From Polynucleobacter sp. VK25 (lineage in GTDB: Bacteria > Pseudomonadota > Gammaproteobacteria > Burkholderiales > Burkholderiaceae): DNA of 64,000 nt. The notes beneath the pieces were generated by a model, which saw nothing but the letters and a program-made list of their open reading frames with translations, ran no database searches and was not told the DNA's origin. Positions 1 through 8,988 of the stretch are shown here, in pieces. The DNA lies in NCBI RefSeq assembly GCF_018687355.1, contig NZ_CP061288.1:1126144-1190143 (forward strand). The letters run 5' to 3'. A program made the position numbers and the translations under genes. The first letter of the stretch is position 1; the number at the start of each line of letters is the position of its first letter.

Positions 1-1
1 G

Positions 2-1324
2 AAGCCGGAATATTTTGCTGGTAAAGCCGAAATGGATCTCATTGGCTGGAATACAGTCACCGTCCCCGGCATGGTTGCAGGCTGGATTGAGCTCTCCAGA
101 AAGTTTGGCAAGCTACCCTTCGCTCAATTATTTACACGAGCAATCGACTATGCAGAAAATGGCTTTCCAGTCTCCCCTGTTATCGCCCGTCAATGGCGCG
201 AAGCGATTCCGATTCTGAAAAATCAGCCGGGCTTTACAGAATCTTTTTTGATTGACGGTAAATCACCTCAAGCAGGTCAGATCTGGAAATATCCTGCACA
301 AGCTAAGACCTTGAGAGAAATTGCTGCCACTGAAGGTGAATCTTTTTACAAGGGTCCACTTGCACAGAGCATGGTGGACTTTGCCCAAGCTACCGGTGGT
401 TGCTTCACCATGCAAGATTTTGCTGATAACAAGCCGGAGTGGGTAGAGCCTCTCGCCTTTGATTATGGCGACTATACCCTCCATGAAATTCCACCCAATG
501 GTTCAGGCATTGCCGCACAAATTGCTTTAGGTATTTTGCAAGCAGCTAATGTGAAGCAATATCCAGCCAATTCAGCGCAACGTATCCACCTGCAGATTGA
601 AGCGATGCGGATGGCATTTGCCGATGTCTATGCTTATGTCTCTGATGCGCGCTCCATGCAAATGCCAGTGAGCTCCCTATTGGATCAGGATTACTTAGCT
701 AGTCGCGCTGCCCTCATTGATCACAACCAGGCTGGTAGCTATGGCCCAGGTGATCCACACTCAGGAGGCACTGTTTATCTTTGCGCCGCCGATGCATCCG
801 GTATGATGATCTCCTATATTCAGTCAAACTTTAAAGGGTTTGGTTCTGGCGTAGTAGCGCCAGGAGGTATTGCTTTTCATAATCGCGGTATGAGTTTCAG
901 ACTTGAGGACGGCCACCCCAATCAAGTTGCCCCAGGAAAGCGCCCTTTCCACACGATTCTTCCGGCCTTCCTGACTAAGGACGGTAAACCGACCATGGCA
1001 TTTGGTGTCATGGGTGGCAATATGCAACCCCAAGGGCATATTCAGTTTGTGATGCGCTTTGTAGATGAATACCTCAATCCACAAGCCTGCTCTGATGCGC
1101 CACGCTGGCGTATTGATGATGTAGGCAAGCTCACCGTTGAAGCATCAATGCCATCTAGTGTTGTAGAAGGATTGAAAACTCTAGGTCACGAAGTTGCCGT
1201 GCAACCTGCTAACAGTTTGGATTTTGGCAGTGCGCAAGCAATTGCAAAGCTTACTGAAGATACTGATTCAGCATTTATCGCTGGTAGCGATCATCGTAGA
1301 GATGGATTGGCGGCTGGGTTTTAA
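2..1324 (+). CDS. ggt: gamma-glutamyltransferase family protein (5' end missing)
   Basis: The reading frame is open from the first bases of the window, so the N-terminus lies outside. Gamma-glutamyltransferases are Ntn-hydrolases that cleave the gamma-glutamyl bond of glutathione or related amides and self-process at a Thr. The likely processing/nucleophile Thr is in the GGTVYLCAADASG stretch (Thr codon 770-772). It is followed by the family-typical FGSGVVAPGGIAFHNRG segment and a C-terminal GGNMQPQGHIQ motif with PRWRI. This pattern fits the YwrD-like/acylase-like branch rather than classical E. coli Ggt. The product is probably periplasmic or cytoplasmic; the signal region cannot be seen. 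It ends 5 bp before the convergent helicase gene. The family call is firm; substrate is unknown. Confidence 0.9.
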   Translation, partial: KPEYFAGKAEMDLIGWNTVTVPGMVAGWIELSRKFGKLPFAQLFTRAIDYAENGFPVSPVIARQWREAIPILKNQPGFTESFLIDGKSPQAGQIWKYPAQAKTLREIAATEGESFYKGPLAQSMVDFAQATGGCFTMQDFADNKPEWVEPLAFDYGDYTLHEIPPNGSGIAAQIALGILQAANVKQYPANSAQRIHLQIEAMRMAFADVYAYVSDARSMQMPVSSLLDQDYLASRAALIDHNQAGSYGPGDPHSGGTVYLCAADASGMMISYIQSNFKGFGSGVVAPGGIAFHNRGMSFRLEDGHPNQVAPGKRPFHTILPAFLTKDGKPTMAFGVMGGNMQPQGHIQFVMRFVDEYLNPQACSDAPRWRIDDVGKLTVEASMPSSVVEGLKTLGHEVAVQPANSLDFGSAQAIAKLTEDTDSAFIAGSDHRRDGLAAGF

Positions 1325-1328
1325 TCAG

Positions 1329-2663
1329 CTATCTAGAGCTTGGTAAGCAATTCATATAGAAGCGCTTGATCTCTTGATCACAACTGACATCCCTGGGCTC
1401 AATCGGTCGCTGTAATGTAATTCCCTCAATCGTTTTACAACGACTCAAAGCTACATAAACTTGGCCTGAGGCAAATGCCCCCGAAGAGAGATCTACCTTT
1501 ACCTTATCAAGCGTCTTGCCCTGGCTCTTATGAATGGTTACAGCCCAAGCTAGCATGAGTGGAATCTGTACATACGTTCCAATGATGCTCGGGGAAATCT
1601 TCCCCGACATCATGTCGTGGTCATATCGATATGATTCCCATTGATGGCCTGTGACTTCTACGGTATTTGAGTAAGGCCCGTTCTGAATCATTACTTTCAC
1701 CTTGTCCGATAGCATCTCCCGTACTACACCGATCGTGCCATTGACCCAACGCTTCGGAAATCCCGGATCTGTTGCTGTAAACATGACCTTGGCGCCAACC
1801 TTAAGCACCAAACTGTTGGGCGACGGTAAATTACGCTCATCGATATTGAACTTGCCTGTCGACTGACCTGCGTAAACCTTACCTTCGGTCGTAATGGCAC
1901 GTAAGCCCGCCCCATTAATTTGATCGGCACGCGCATTAGTCGTTGTCAGCGTGATGGTTTGCTCATCCACCTCAGCATCTTTTTGATAACACTGGGCATT
2001 CAAGGTATCGATGGCCTCATCCACATCCTGATTAATCCGAATGCGATTGAGTAGACCGGCAAAGCGCTCGTCTTTTTGACGGAAGATCTTAGAAAGTTCT
2101 ACCATCGTGACATCTTTGCGATGCAAGGCCATGGCACAGAAGAAATATGGCCCTTCGTAACCGCGCTCAGATAACACTTGCATATCGGCACTTGAAACTA
2201 CAGGCGGTAATTGGAATAGATCTCCGACAAACATCACCTGAATACCGCCGAAAGGTTTGCCTTTTTGAGGGCCGTTCTCGCGGAGAAACAAATCCATCGC
2301 ATCGACTACATCTGCACGCACCATGGAGATCTCATCAATGATGAGTAAGCGAATATCTTTATATAAGCGCTTATCACGGAGTGGCTTGATATCTTCTTCT
2401 GGAAAGATTAATCGTGGCGGCAGCCTAAAGAAGGAGTGAATAGTTACCCCTTTAACTTGGAGCGCGGCAACGCCTGTAGGGGCTACCACCACCACATTGC
2501 CTGGAATGGTTTCTCGTAGATAACCAATTAAGGTCGTTTTACCAGTACCGGCTTTACCGCTCACAAAGATGTAAGGATCGTGGCGTTCGATAGCTTCAAT
2601 CACCGCTTGGTAATCAGGGGTAATTTCAATATCAGAGGAATTGGGATCAGTAGAAATACTCAT
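1329..2663 (-). CDS. PIF1/RecD-like AAA superfamily 1 helicase
   Basis: Predicted ATP-dependent DNA helicase of the PIF1/RecD2-like group, about 444 residues. Walker A is GKAGTGKTT near residue 40, Walker B is LLIIDEISMV, a Q-rich VGDLFQLPPV motif III follows, and the C-terminal AVTIHKSQGKTLDKV and VYVALSRCK motifs are typical of RecD/PIF1 helicases. I chose the ATG at 2663; a TTG two codons upstream is also in frame and no clear Shine-Dalgarno decides between them. Bacterial members of this family often stand alone, as here, and are thought to unwind structured DNA such as G-quadruplexes. It converges with the gamma-glutamyltransferase gene and is separated by about 70 bp from the channel gene upstream of it on the same strand. 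Confidence 0.88.
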   Translation of the reverse strand: MSISTDPNSSDIEITPDYQAVIEAIERHDPYIFVSGKAGTGKTTLIGYLRETIPGNVVVVAPTGVAALQVKGVTIHSFFRLPPRLIFPEEDIKPLRDKRLYKDIRLLIIDEISMVRADVVDAMDLFLRENGPQKGKPFGGIQVMFVGDLFQLPPVVSSADMQVLSERGYEGPYFFCAMALHRKDVTMVELSKIFRQKDERFAGLLNRIRINQDVDEAIDTLNAQCYQKDAEVDEQTITLTTTNARADQINGAGLRAITTEGKVYAGQSTGKFNIDERNLPSPNSLVLKVGAKVMFTATDPGFPKRWVNGTIGVVREMLSDKVKVMIQNGPYSNTVEVTGHQWESYRYDHDMMSGKISPSIIGTYVQIPLMLAWAVTIHKSQGKTLDKVKVDLSSGAFASGQVYVALSRCKTIEGITLQRPIEPRDVSCDQEIKRFYMNCLPSSR

Positions 2664-2732
2664 GGGCAAGCAAACTATACCTTGAGTTCTGGGAACCCAG
2701 ATGAAAGACTATAGAACAGAGATGGGGGCTAC

Positions 2733-4190
2733 TTAGTGCAAACCTTTGAAGAAGAAACCTAGGATTCTTTTGGCTAAATTATGGCTTTGCTCTCGTAAAT
2801 CACCAATACCAGAGTTATTAGCTAAGGAAGCTGAATGCGCTTGCCGCTTGGCAAGTAATTCTGAGATCTCATCAATCAATCGCAAATTGGATTCCAAGAT
2901 AGGAGCAATATTTTCTTTTTTGATCTCAACCAACACGGCATCTGCTTTTGCGAAGACATCTGCAGAGCGAGGAGCACCCGTCAAGAGGGACATTTCTCCC
3001 ACGCAGTCACCAGGCCAGAGGGTTGCCACTGTAATAGCATTGCCATCTTTGCCGGAAACTTTGACCTCTAGCGACCCTTCAGAAACCAAGAACATGCTAT
3101 CAGCCTGCTCTCCCTGACAAATCAATTGTTCACCTTTAAAACAATTAACGACTGTAGCAGTCTTGGATAATTGCATTGCCTCATCATGGCTCATCACCCT
3201 CAAAATACTGAACTCATAGATTTCATAAAAGCGATTGGAGGTTTTAGATTCGTACTTATCCAACGTTTGCACTTCCATAGAACTGCCAGTATTAATACCT
3301 GCCGCCGTCAGGAAACGCAGTGCTACTTTCATAATTCTTGAATTGGAATCAATTGGCTTTAAATGTGGCTTGCACTCATAAGCCATCAAATAGGTCACGC
3401 TTCCAGACTCAAGTGCTTTAATACCGCAATACTGCCAGTTGATAAAATCAGAATCGGTATTAATGACTGATTCCAGCGCCAGATTTAATACTCCAATGAC
3501 CTTTTCAGAATGATTGAGCGCATCAAGCTTAATCTCTAGCGTTCTTCTAGAGCCCCTATCCTCGCCCTGCTTACTTAAATTGACATAGCTCATGCCAATA
3601 AAACGGGTATTAGGGATTTTGACCAAATAATCAAAACGATTACGTAAGGTGACCATTCTGCGATCAAACTGCACGACTTGGAAATATTGAGTGTTGCCGT
3701 TATCGGAGACTTCAATCCAATCGTTGATGGCAATCAGCCCATCCGTTTGAATCACGATACTGTTCACCACATCAGAGATCATGTCCCTACAGACATAACC
3801 AATACTCAAGCCAATGGCGCCTGATGCTGCCACAAGATTGCTTACCGAATGGTCATATAGCAAGATGAAGCCTGCCAAGCCAAACATGGCATAGATCAAA
3901 ATAGTGAAACACTGCACTAAGATCGCAGGAATTTGTGATTTTTTAGAATGGTGGTTATAGCGAGCAACTGATCTGCGCATCACTACATCAGCGGTAATCG
4001 CAAATAGCGCAAACTGAAAGATTGCCACTGCATCAATCAGATTAAATGGGTGTGAATCTGTAAAATCCGTAACAGCCCAACCCCATATTGAGCCAGTGTG
4101 AATATCTAGCCAGGAGAGCAGTAACAAATTGCAGGCTACCAAGACCCACGCAAAGTATTTAAGAATTGCCGGTGACTTGAGTAAGCTCAT
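2733..4190 (-). CDS. MscS-family mechanosensitive channel with cyclic-nucleotide-binding domain
   Basis: Inner-membrane small-conductance channel with a ligand-gating domain, 485 residues. The N-terminus has several hydrophobic helices (about residues 10-125). An MscS pore/beta domain follows (about 125-215; [22 protein letters not shown], then [15 protein letters not shown]). A cNMP-binding domain occupies roughly 350-440; its phosphate cassette reads [15 protein letters not shown], keeping the Glu and Arg expected for cyclic-nucleotide contact. Such channels (MscK/bCNG type) respond to cAMP or cGMP in some bacteria. The ATG overlaps the stop of the upstream HD-GYP gene (ATGA), so the two are translationally coupled. 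Two or three class III cyclase genes and a cAMP phosphodiesterase gene lie in the same window, which makes cAMP a plausible ligand (inference). Confidence 0.9.
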   Translation of the reverse strand: MSLLKSPAILKYFAWVLVACNLLLLSWLDIHTGSIWGWAVTDFTDSHPFNLIDAVAIFQFALFAITADVVMRRSVARYNHHSKKSQIPAILVQCFTILIYAMFGLAGFILLYDHSVSNLVAASGAIGLSIGYVCRDMISDVVNSIVIQTDGLIAINDWIEVSDNGNTQYFQVVQFDRRMVTLRNRFDYLVKIPNTRFIGMSYVNLSKQGEDRGSRRTLEIKLDALNHSEKVIGVLNLALESVINTDSDFINWQYCGIKALESGSVTYLMAYECKPHLKPIDSNSRIMKVALRFLTAAGINTGSSMEVQTLDKYESKTSNRFYEIYEFSILRVMSHDEAMQLSKTATVVNCFKGEQLICQGEQADSMFLVSEGSLEVKVSGKDGNAITVATLWPGDCVGEMSLLTGAPRSADVFAKADAVLVEIKKENIAPILESNLRLIDEISELLAKRQAHSASLANNSGIGDLREQSHNLAKRILGFFFKGLH

Positions 4191-5929
4191 TTGACTACTT
4201 GCTTAGAAATATCTTCGATAATTCCCCAAACCAATTTACGACCATCTTCATCGGCCAAGATGAAACCGCGTATCGAGATGGGAAAACGGGTGCCATCTTT
4301 GCGAATGTATTCTTTATAGTTCGGTCCAAACGAACCTGTTTTATTTAATGTCTCAATTTGTTCTTGTTCCTGATGCTCATATTCTTTGGGGGTAATATCC
4401 CAGAAAGAGAGCTTGAGGAACTCATCTTTGGTGTATTGGGTATATTCCAGTAGCGCATCATTGACCTCAACGAACTCTCCTGTCGCATGATCGACCATCG
4501 CCATGCCAATAGGCGAATACTTAAAGAGAAATCTAAATCGCTCTTCCGAGTTTCTGAGTTTTTGCTCTACGGTATCGACCATTTGATAACTAGGTGCATG
4601 ATCAGTCACATCATCTTTATGCTTTTGCGCAATTTCCTTGAAATGATCTTGCTCTAACACAAAGGCTTCAACTACTGCAGGATCAAAATGCGTACCTTTT
4701 TTAGAGACAATCTCTGTAACCGCTTGATCATGAGTCCACTCTTTCTTATATACACGCTCACTAATCAGGGCATCGTACATATCAGCCAAAGACATAATCC
4801 GGGCAGATAAAGGAATAGCCTGACCAGATAAACCGCGTGGGTAGCCACTACCGTCCCATTGCTCATGATGACCGCCAGCAATCTGAATCGCTACACTCAT
4901 TACATCACCCACATCCTCTTCCGGAAACTGTGACATGGTGGAATTCAAGACAGTCTCGCCAATCAGGGTGTGAGTTTTCATGACGCCCCACTCTTCCTTG
5001 GTCAGGCCGCCCTTTTTATACAAAATAGAATCAGGAATACCAACTTTACCAATATCGTGCAAGGGTGCTGCTTGACACATCTTCTCTATAGTGTGCACAG
5101 TTAATTCATCTGCATAGACACCCAAGGATCTCATGCGTGTAGCTAAGCGTCGGACATAAGCTTTAGTACGAATAATGTGTGCACCTGTTTCATTATCACG
5201 AGCATGTGCAAGTGCATTTAAGCTGGAGAGCATGCGCAATTCATTATTGGCAGATTTTTTCTCCTCCTTACGCCAAGCTCGCTCTAACAAAATATTACTA
5301 ATTCCCAAATACACGAGGAGATTCGAGGCCACTCCCAAAGCACGGAGCATGCCAGTGAACGCGCCTTCTTGATAAATAGTTGAGACTGAGGTGCCATTAC
5401 TAATGCCAACAGTAATGCTTAAGATTCTCACCGAGATAATAATGAGGTGAATGCAAAAAGCTATCTTGAGAACTAAATGTTGTCTTGTTTGTTCCCCTTT
5501 AGGAATCAAGAAAAGCTCTACCAGACCAAGTAGCGAAAGGATCCCCAATACAGAGGTGACAAAGTAAACCCTAGCATTAAAGGAGGCGTAAATCCTTAAA
5601 AATTCATAAGCAACTAATAAGACAACAAAGGCAATCCAAAAATTCCGATAGGGAAATCTTTTATTAGCAGGATCCCACGATTTGATAAACAACAAGATGG
5701 CAAGGGATGAAAAAATAAGACTGGTATTACCAAGTGACAAAAAGAAGAAAGGCTGAAGCCCCGCCATGATGAAGCCAAAACACGATAAGGCCATCAGGAT
5801 AAGTGCGGTAGGCCAATAACGGTGTTCTTGATATTGCGAACGAAACTCTTTGTGGCTGATAGCTCCTAGAAAAATCACCAAGGTCACTACTGCCATAGAG
5901 ATGTAAAAAACGAAGTTGAATAATTCCAT
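4187..5929 (-). CDS. membrane HD-GYP c-di-GMP phosphodiesterase with C-terminal PAS domain
   Basis: 580 residues. About seven hydrophobic helices span residues 5-230. An HD-GYP domain follows: LHDIGK (His near 291), [14 protein letters not shown] (near 360) and later [15 protein letters not shown], all characteristic of c-di-GMP hydrolases. A PAS domain covers about 455-575 ([27 protein letters not shown]). PAS after HD-GYP is an uncommon order; PAS domains usually precede the output domain. It is expected to hydrolyse c-di-GMP in response to membrane and PAS signals. The AGGAAG Shine-Dalgarno lies about 8 bp before the ATG. It sits 13 bp after the NMT1-GGDEF gene and overlaps the MscS gene by 4 bp, so synthesis and breakdown of c-di-GMP are in one operon. 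Confidence 0.92.
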   Translation of the reverse strand: MELFNFVFYISMAVVTLVIFLGAISHKEFRSQYQEHRYWPTALILMALSCFGFIMAGLQPFFFLSLGNTSLIFSSLAILLFIKSWDPANKRFPYRNFWIAFVVLLVAYEFLRIYASFNARVYFVTSVLGILSLLGLVELFLIPKGEQTRQHLVLKIAFCIHLIIISVRILSITVGISNGTSVSTIYQEGAFTGMLRALGVASNLLVYLGISNILLERAWRKEEKKSANNELRMLSSLNALAHARDNETGAHIIRTKAYVRRLATRMRSLGVYADELTVHTIEKMCQAAPLHDIGKVGIPDSILYKKGGLTKEEWGVMKTHTLIGETVLNSTMSQFPEEDVGDVMSVAIQIAGGHHEQWDGSGYPRGLSGQAIPLSARIMSLADMYDALISERVYKKEWTHDQAVTEIVSKKGTHFDPAVVEAFVLEQDHFKEIAQKHKDDVTDHAPSYQMVDTVEQKLRNSEERFRFLFKYSPIGMAMVDHATGEFVEVNDALLEYTQYTKDEFLKLSFWDITPKEYEHQEQEQIETLNKTGSFGPNYKEYIRKDGTRFPISIRGFILADEDGRKLVWGIIEDISKQVVK

Positions 5930-5942
5930 TGTTTTTTACTTC

Positions 5943-7514
5943 CTATTGGGGAGTTTCGGCGTACAAATGAATGGAATTTCTACCATTCATCTTAGAGCGA
6001 TACATGGCCGTATCTGCCCGTTTAAATAGGCCCTCTTCCGAATCGGCGTCATTAGGGTAAACCGAGATACCCACGCTAATGGTGGTATCAATTAACTCAC
6101 CGCCAATAGATACGCCCAGCGCAATCGCTGACTGAATCTTTTTCGCAATTTCTAGCGCATCTTCGGGAGCATGAAGATCCTCCAGGAGAACAACAAACTC
6201 ATCTCCACCCAGGCGACCCAAAGAATCAGAGTCTCGAATGCAGGCCATCATCCGGTTACAGGCTGCTTTGAGGACCTCATCACCGGCAGAATGTCCAAAC
6301 TGGTCATTAATACTCTTAAAGTGATCGATGTCGATGTAGAGTAATGCAAAGAGCATTTTTTCACGACGGGCTTTTAAGATGGCACGTTGCAGACGATCAG
6401 CAAATAGCGCTCGATTAGGGAAGCCCGTTAAAGAATCATGATTCGCCAAATGTTGCACTTGACTAAGTGAAGCCGCTAAACGTCGGTTGAGCCTCCAGAC
6501 GTAATAAGCGGCAGCGAAGATACATAAGCCCACAATGATAGAAACTGTTAAAGCGCTGTATAGCCAATTGAGCTTTTTATGTGGACTAGAGTCGTAGATA
6601 AATCCCTCTAAGGAAAAATTAGGACTTAAGCTACCAGCCTCCATATAAATATCTGCCGTATGTTGCCAGCGCGCCTGGTTCATGAAACCCACAGGCACCA
6701 GATCTGCCCGAATAAGTGGATTTAACTTATCGCGTTCAAATGCAATTTTTTTATTGGTCTCCTCCGGGGCAAATTTTTGAACAATGGCAGCTGTCTCATC
6801 TGGGTGACTGATGACATACTCCCAGCCCTGCAGACTAGCAGTCCGAAAACGCTCAGCTTGTTGACTATTTTTATCAATCTCTTTACTAGTGGTAAAGAGA
6901 TTATCCCCATACATATCAATACCAATGGAACGCGGGCTGTAAATATCGAAGGGAAACTTGGCTTGAGACAGCTGATAAGGTTCATTGCTGATATATCCCG
7001 AGATAGCGCTCACTGATCCATTCATGAGCTTTTCGACCGTGTTCATTCCTGGGGCGGATGAAATTAAATTCTTGAGGTCCACCTTCTCGCGCTTAAGATA
7101 AACGAGTAGTTCATCTGACAAACGTCTTAATAAAATAGGCTTAGAACTGAGATCATGAATGCTTTGGTTGTCAGTTAGTTTCTTAGCAATGATCACGTAG
7201 GGTGAATGCTGGAAAATAGTAGCCAATACAACTACTGGCGCACCCTCTTGTCTTGCTAAGAGCAATCCACTGGTGCCCGTTCCATAATTTGCCCGACCAG
7301 AAACTACTTCGGCAACAACATCCTGACCAGCTTGTAAAGGTTTGATATTTACATCAAGGCCAGCAGACTCGTAATAACCCATTTCCTTTGCTGCGTAATA
7401 CCCAGCAAACTGGTAGGCATGAGACCACTTGAGTTGGAGCGAAACCTTTTCAAGTGCAAATGCTGATGGAGAGAACAGCGCTAAGCCCAATAGCATTATT
7501 GAGGCGCACTTCAT
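5943..7514 (-). CDS. NMT1/THI5-like periplasmic sensor fused to GGDEF diguanylate cyclase
   Basis: I chose the ATG at 7514 because it opens directly on a signal peptide (MKCASIMLLGLALFSPSAFA); an in-frame start 33 codons upstream would bury it. After the signal, an NMT1/SsuA-type solute-binding domain spans about residues 20-300 (VSLQLKWSHAYQFAGYYAAKEMGYY). A transmembrane helix follows near 320-340, then a GGDEF domain with an intact RLGGDEF site near residue 434 and an upstream FGHSAGDE motif. It should make c-di-GMP in response to a periplasmic small molecule; NMT1 domains bind thiamine-precursor, aromatic or sulfonate-type ligands in known transporters, but the ligand here is unknown. First gene of the operon with HD-GYP and MscS. 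The promoter region carries a TTAGTA-N6-TACTAA dyad. Confidence 0.9.
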   Translation of the reverse strand: MKCASIMLLGLALFSPSAFALEKVSLQLKWSHAYQFAGYYAAKEMGYYESAGLDVNIKPLQAGQDVVAEVVSGRANYGTGTSGLLLARQEGAPVVVLATIFQHSPYVIIAKKLTDNQSIHDLSSKPILLRRLSDELLVYLKREKVDLKNLISSAPGMNTVEKLMNGSVSAISGYISNEPYQLSQAKFPFDIYSPRSIGIDMYGDNLFTTSKEIDKNSQQAERFRTASLQGWEYVISHPDETAAIVQKFAPEETNKKIAFERDKLNPLIRADLVPVGFMNQARWQHTADIYMEAGSLSPNFSLEGFIYDSSPHKKLNWLYSALTVSIIVGLCIFAAAYYVWRLNRRLAASLSQVQHLANHDSLTGFPNRALFADRLQRAILKARREKMLFALLYIDIDHFKSINDQFGHSAGDEVLKAACNRMMACIRDSDSLGRLGGDEFVVLLEDLHAPEDALEIAKKIQSAIALGVSIGGELIDTTISVGISVYPNDADSEEGLFKRADTAMYRSKMNGRNSIHLYAETPQ

Positions 7515-7660
7515 TGGCGTTTTAAACAAGAGTCGAGTCAAAAGAAATGATAAAAAAATATAAATACTGCAATATAAATGAGGCAATTTATTATGCCGAT
7601 GAATCAATATCATTACAAAAAGATACTAATTAAAAGAATAGAGGAGATGTTTATATATGA

Positions 7661-7680
7661 ATTAGTAGATAAGTACTAAT
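7661..7680. promoter_or_regulatory. inverted repeat ATTAGTA-N6-TACTAAT in a divergent promoter
   Basis: Perfect 7-bp arms with a 6-bp spacer (GATAAG), lying between the divergent NMT1-GGDEF and NarL-type regulator genes. The same core TTAGTA-N6-TACTAA recurs at 41400-41417 and 48008-48025, with a shorter-armed version at 44802-44815. This points to an operator for a dimeric regulator. A further half-site-like TACTAGTAAT is at about 7714-7723. The identity of the binder is unknown; the adjacent NarL-type regulator is one candidate. Confidence 0.5.
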
Positions 7681-7751
7681 TGCATCTAATCGGTGCATAT
7701 ATATGGGTCAAAAGTACTAGTAATTGATAAAAAACCAGTTAAACTGCGCTC

Positions 7752-8477
7752 ATGCTTATGAATACTGATACCAATACTAACCTGATTAAGGTTCAGGTCA
7801 TTGACCGTCAGCAGATCGCACTCTGGGGCATTGATCAACTCATTAAACAAGATGGTCGCTTTCAAGTATGCGCAACAGCAACTAATGCTGAAGATGCCTT
7901 AAAGCATGCTATCAGCTCTAAGCCTGATGTCATCGTATTGGATCCTGAATTAGGCGGCGAAGATGGCATTGACCTAATATCCACCCTGATAGATAAAACA
8001 AAAGCCAAGGTAATTGTTTATACCTCTACTCAGAATCCAACAGTTTTAGATCAATCGGTCGTCAAAGGTGCCCGTGGTGTGATCAATAAAACAGAGCCCG
8101 TTGATATCCTCTTAAAGGCTATTGAAAAGATTTATATTGGTGAGCTTTGGCTGAACCGCAATGCCACCTCCCGCATCTTGTTGCAAATTGCTCAAGCAAA
8201 CTCACCCAAAGAATTAAGTCTTGAGCAGAAAAAACTGAAAACACTTACTTCTAAAGAAGAAAAAGTAACTCGAGCAATTCAGCTTCACTCTGAAAAGACC
8301 TTGAAACAAATTTCTGAAAGCCTTCACATTAGCGAACATACGCTACGCAACCATTTGGCCTCGATCTACGATAAGCTGGGCGTTCGCAATCGGATGGAGC
8401 TCTATGTTTTCTGTGGCAAGTTTCAAAAAACAGATAACCCAAGCGCCCATCCAAAACGTCGCTCAACTGACGCTTAA
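7752..8477 (+). CDS. NarL/FixJ-type two-component response regulator (LuxR HTH)
   Basis: 241 residues: receiver domain (about 10-125) with the phosphoacceptor Asp64 in VIVLDPELGG and the conserved Lys in GVINKTEP, then a LuxR-type HTH (about 175-225; LTSKEEKVTRAIQLHSEKTLKQISESLHISEHTLRNHLASIYDKLGV). The usual acidic pair at the start of the receiver is reduced to one Asp (VIDRQQIALWG), so phosphorylation may be altered. No histidine kinase gene is adjacent, so its partner is unknown. It is divergent from the NMT1-GGDEF operon across a region holding the dyad at 7661-7680, and may bind there (inference). A second in-frame ATG two codons downstream is an alternative start. Confidence 0.9.
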   Translation: MLMNTDTNTNLIKVQVIDRQQIALWGIDQLIKQDGRFQVCATATNAEDALKHAISSKPDVIVLDPELGGEDGIDLISTLIDKTKAKVIVYTSTQNPTVLDQSVVKGARGVINKTEPVDILLKAIEKIYIGELWLNRNATSRILLQIAQANSPKELSLEQKKLKTLTSKEEKVTRAIQLHSEKTLKQISESLHISEHTLRNHLASIYDKLGVRNRMELYVFCGKFQKTDNPSAHPKRRSTDA

Positions 8478-8486
8478 TTGTTTCGC

Positions 8487-8520
8487 CACGAAGGGTTTTA
8501 TCTCCTTTTCGTGAGGATTT
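8487..8520 (+). terminator. possible weak terminator after the NarL-type gene
   Basis: CACGAA (8487-8492) pairs with TTCGTG (8508-8513), with extra GG/CC pairing inside, followed by AGGATTTT. The loop is long and the T-run short, so this is tentative. The remaining 140 bp up to the PilZ gene show nothing else recognisable. Confidence 0.3.
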
Positions 8521-8659
8521 TATTCCCTCCAGCTTTACCGACTCGTATAAGCCCCTAGGCAATTCAGTTGCTATCTACTACAGACTTTTAGCGATTAGAT
8601 CCTTATGATTTAACCATGATCACAAAAGTGTTTTTCAACATAAATCGCGCATTCGTTTA

Positions 8660-8983
8660 ATGAAATCTAAACCTATTCGAACTAGCGTTAAGAAGAAGGT
8701 GAGAGCCGATAGACATCCTGTCACCTTCCCTATTTCAGTTGGCCCTTCAAAGGGGGTCGTAAAAGACATCAGCACTAGCGGCGTTTACTTTGAGATTGAT
8801 CAAAGCCAAAGCATAGGATCCAATATTGATTTTGTAATCGACCTAGATACTCCAGGCGGCCCTATACAAATTCAATGCCATGGAACGGTAGTACGCATTG
8901 AAGAAAAGCCTGGGCGTATCGGTATTGCTGCCACCATCAGTGAATCGGTCTTTAAGAACCAAGAAAACTCAGCACCTCAATAG
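8660..8983 (+). CDS. PilZ-domain protein
   Basis: 107-residue single-domain PilZ protein. The c-di-GMP-binding signature is present: an Arg motif (RADRHPV, near residues 15-21) and DISTSG in place of the D/N-x-S-x-x-G motif, followed by the typical VYFEID strand. PilZ proteins transmit c-di-GMP levels to motility, secretion or polysaccharide machinery by protein contact. It lies 6 bp from the convergent TolC gene of type I secretion system 1. A paralogue with the same layout (17718-18032) heads the secretion operon itself. The target is unknown. Confidence 0.88.
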   Translation: MKSKPIRTSVKKKVRADRHPVTFPISVGPSKGVVKDISTSGVYFEIDQSQSIGSNIDFVIDLDTPGGPIQIQCHGTVVRIEEKPGRIGIAATISESVFKNQENSAPQ

Positions 8984-8988
8984 CGTTT

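Noticed and set aside
2746..3117. 123-codon open frame on the plus strand
   Set aside because: It is antisense to the cNMP-binding end of the MscS gene, has no Shine-Dalgarno, and its composition is a shadow of the real gene.
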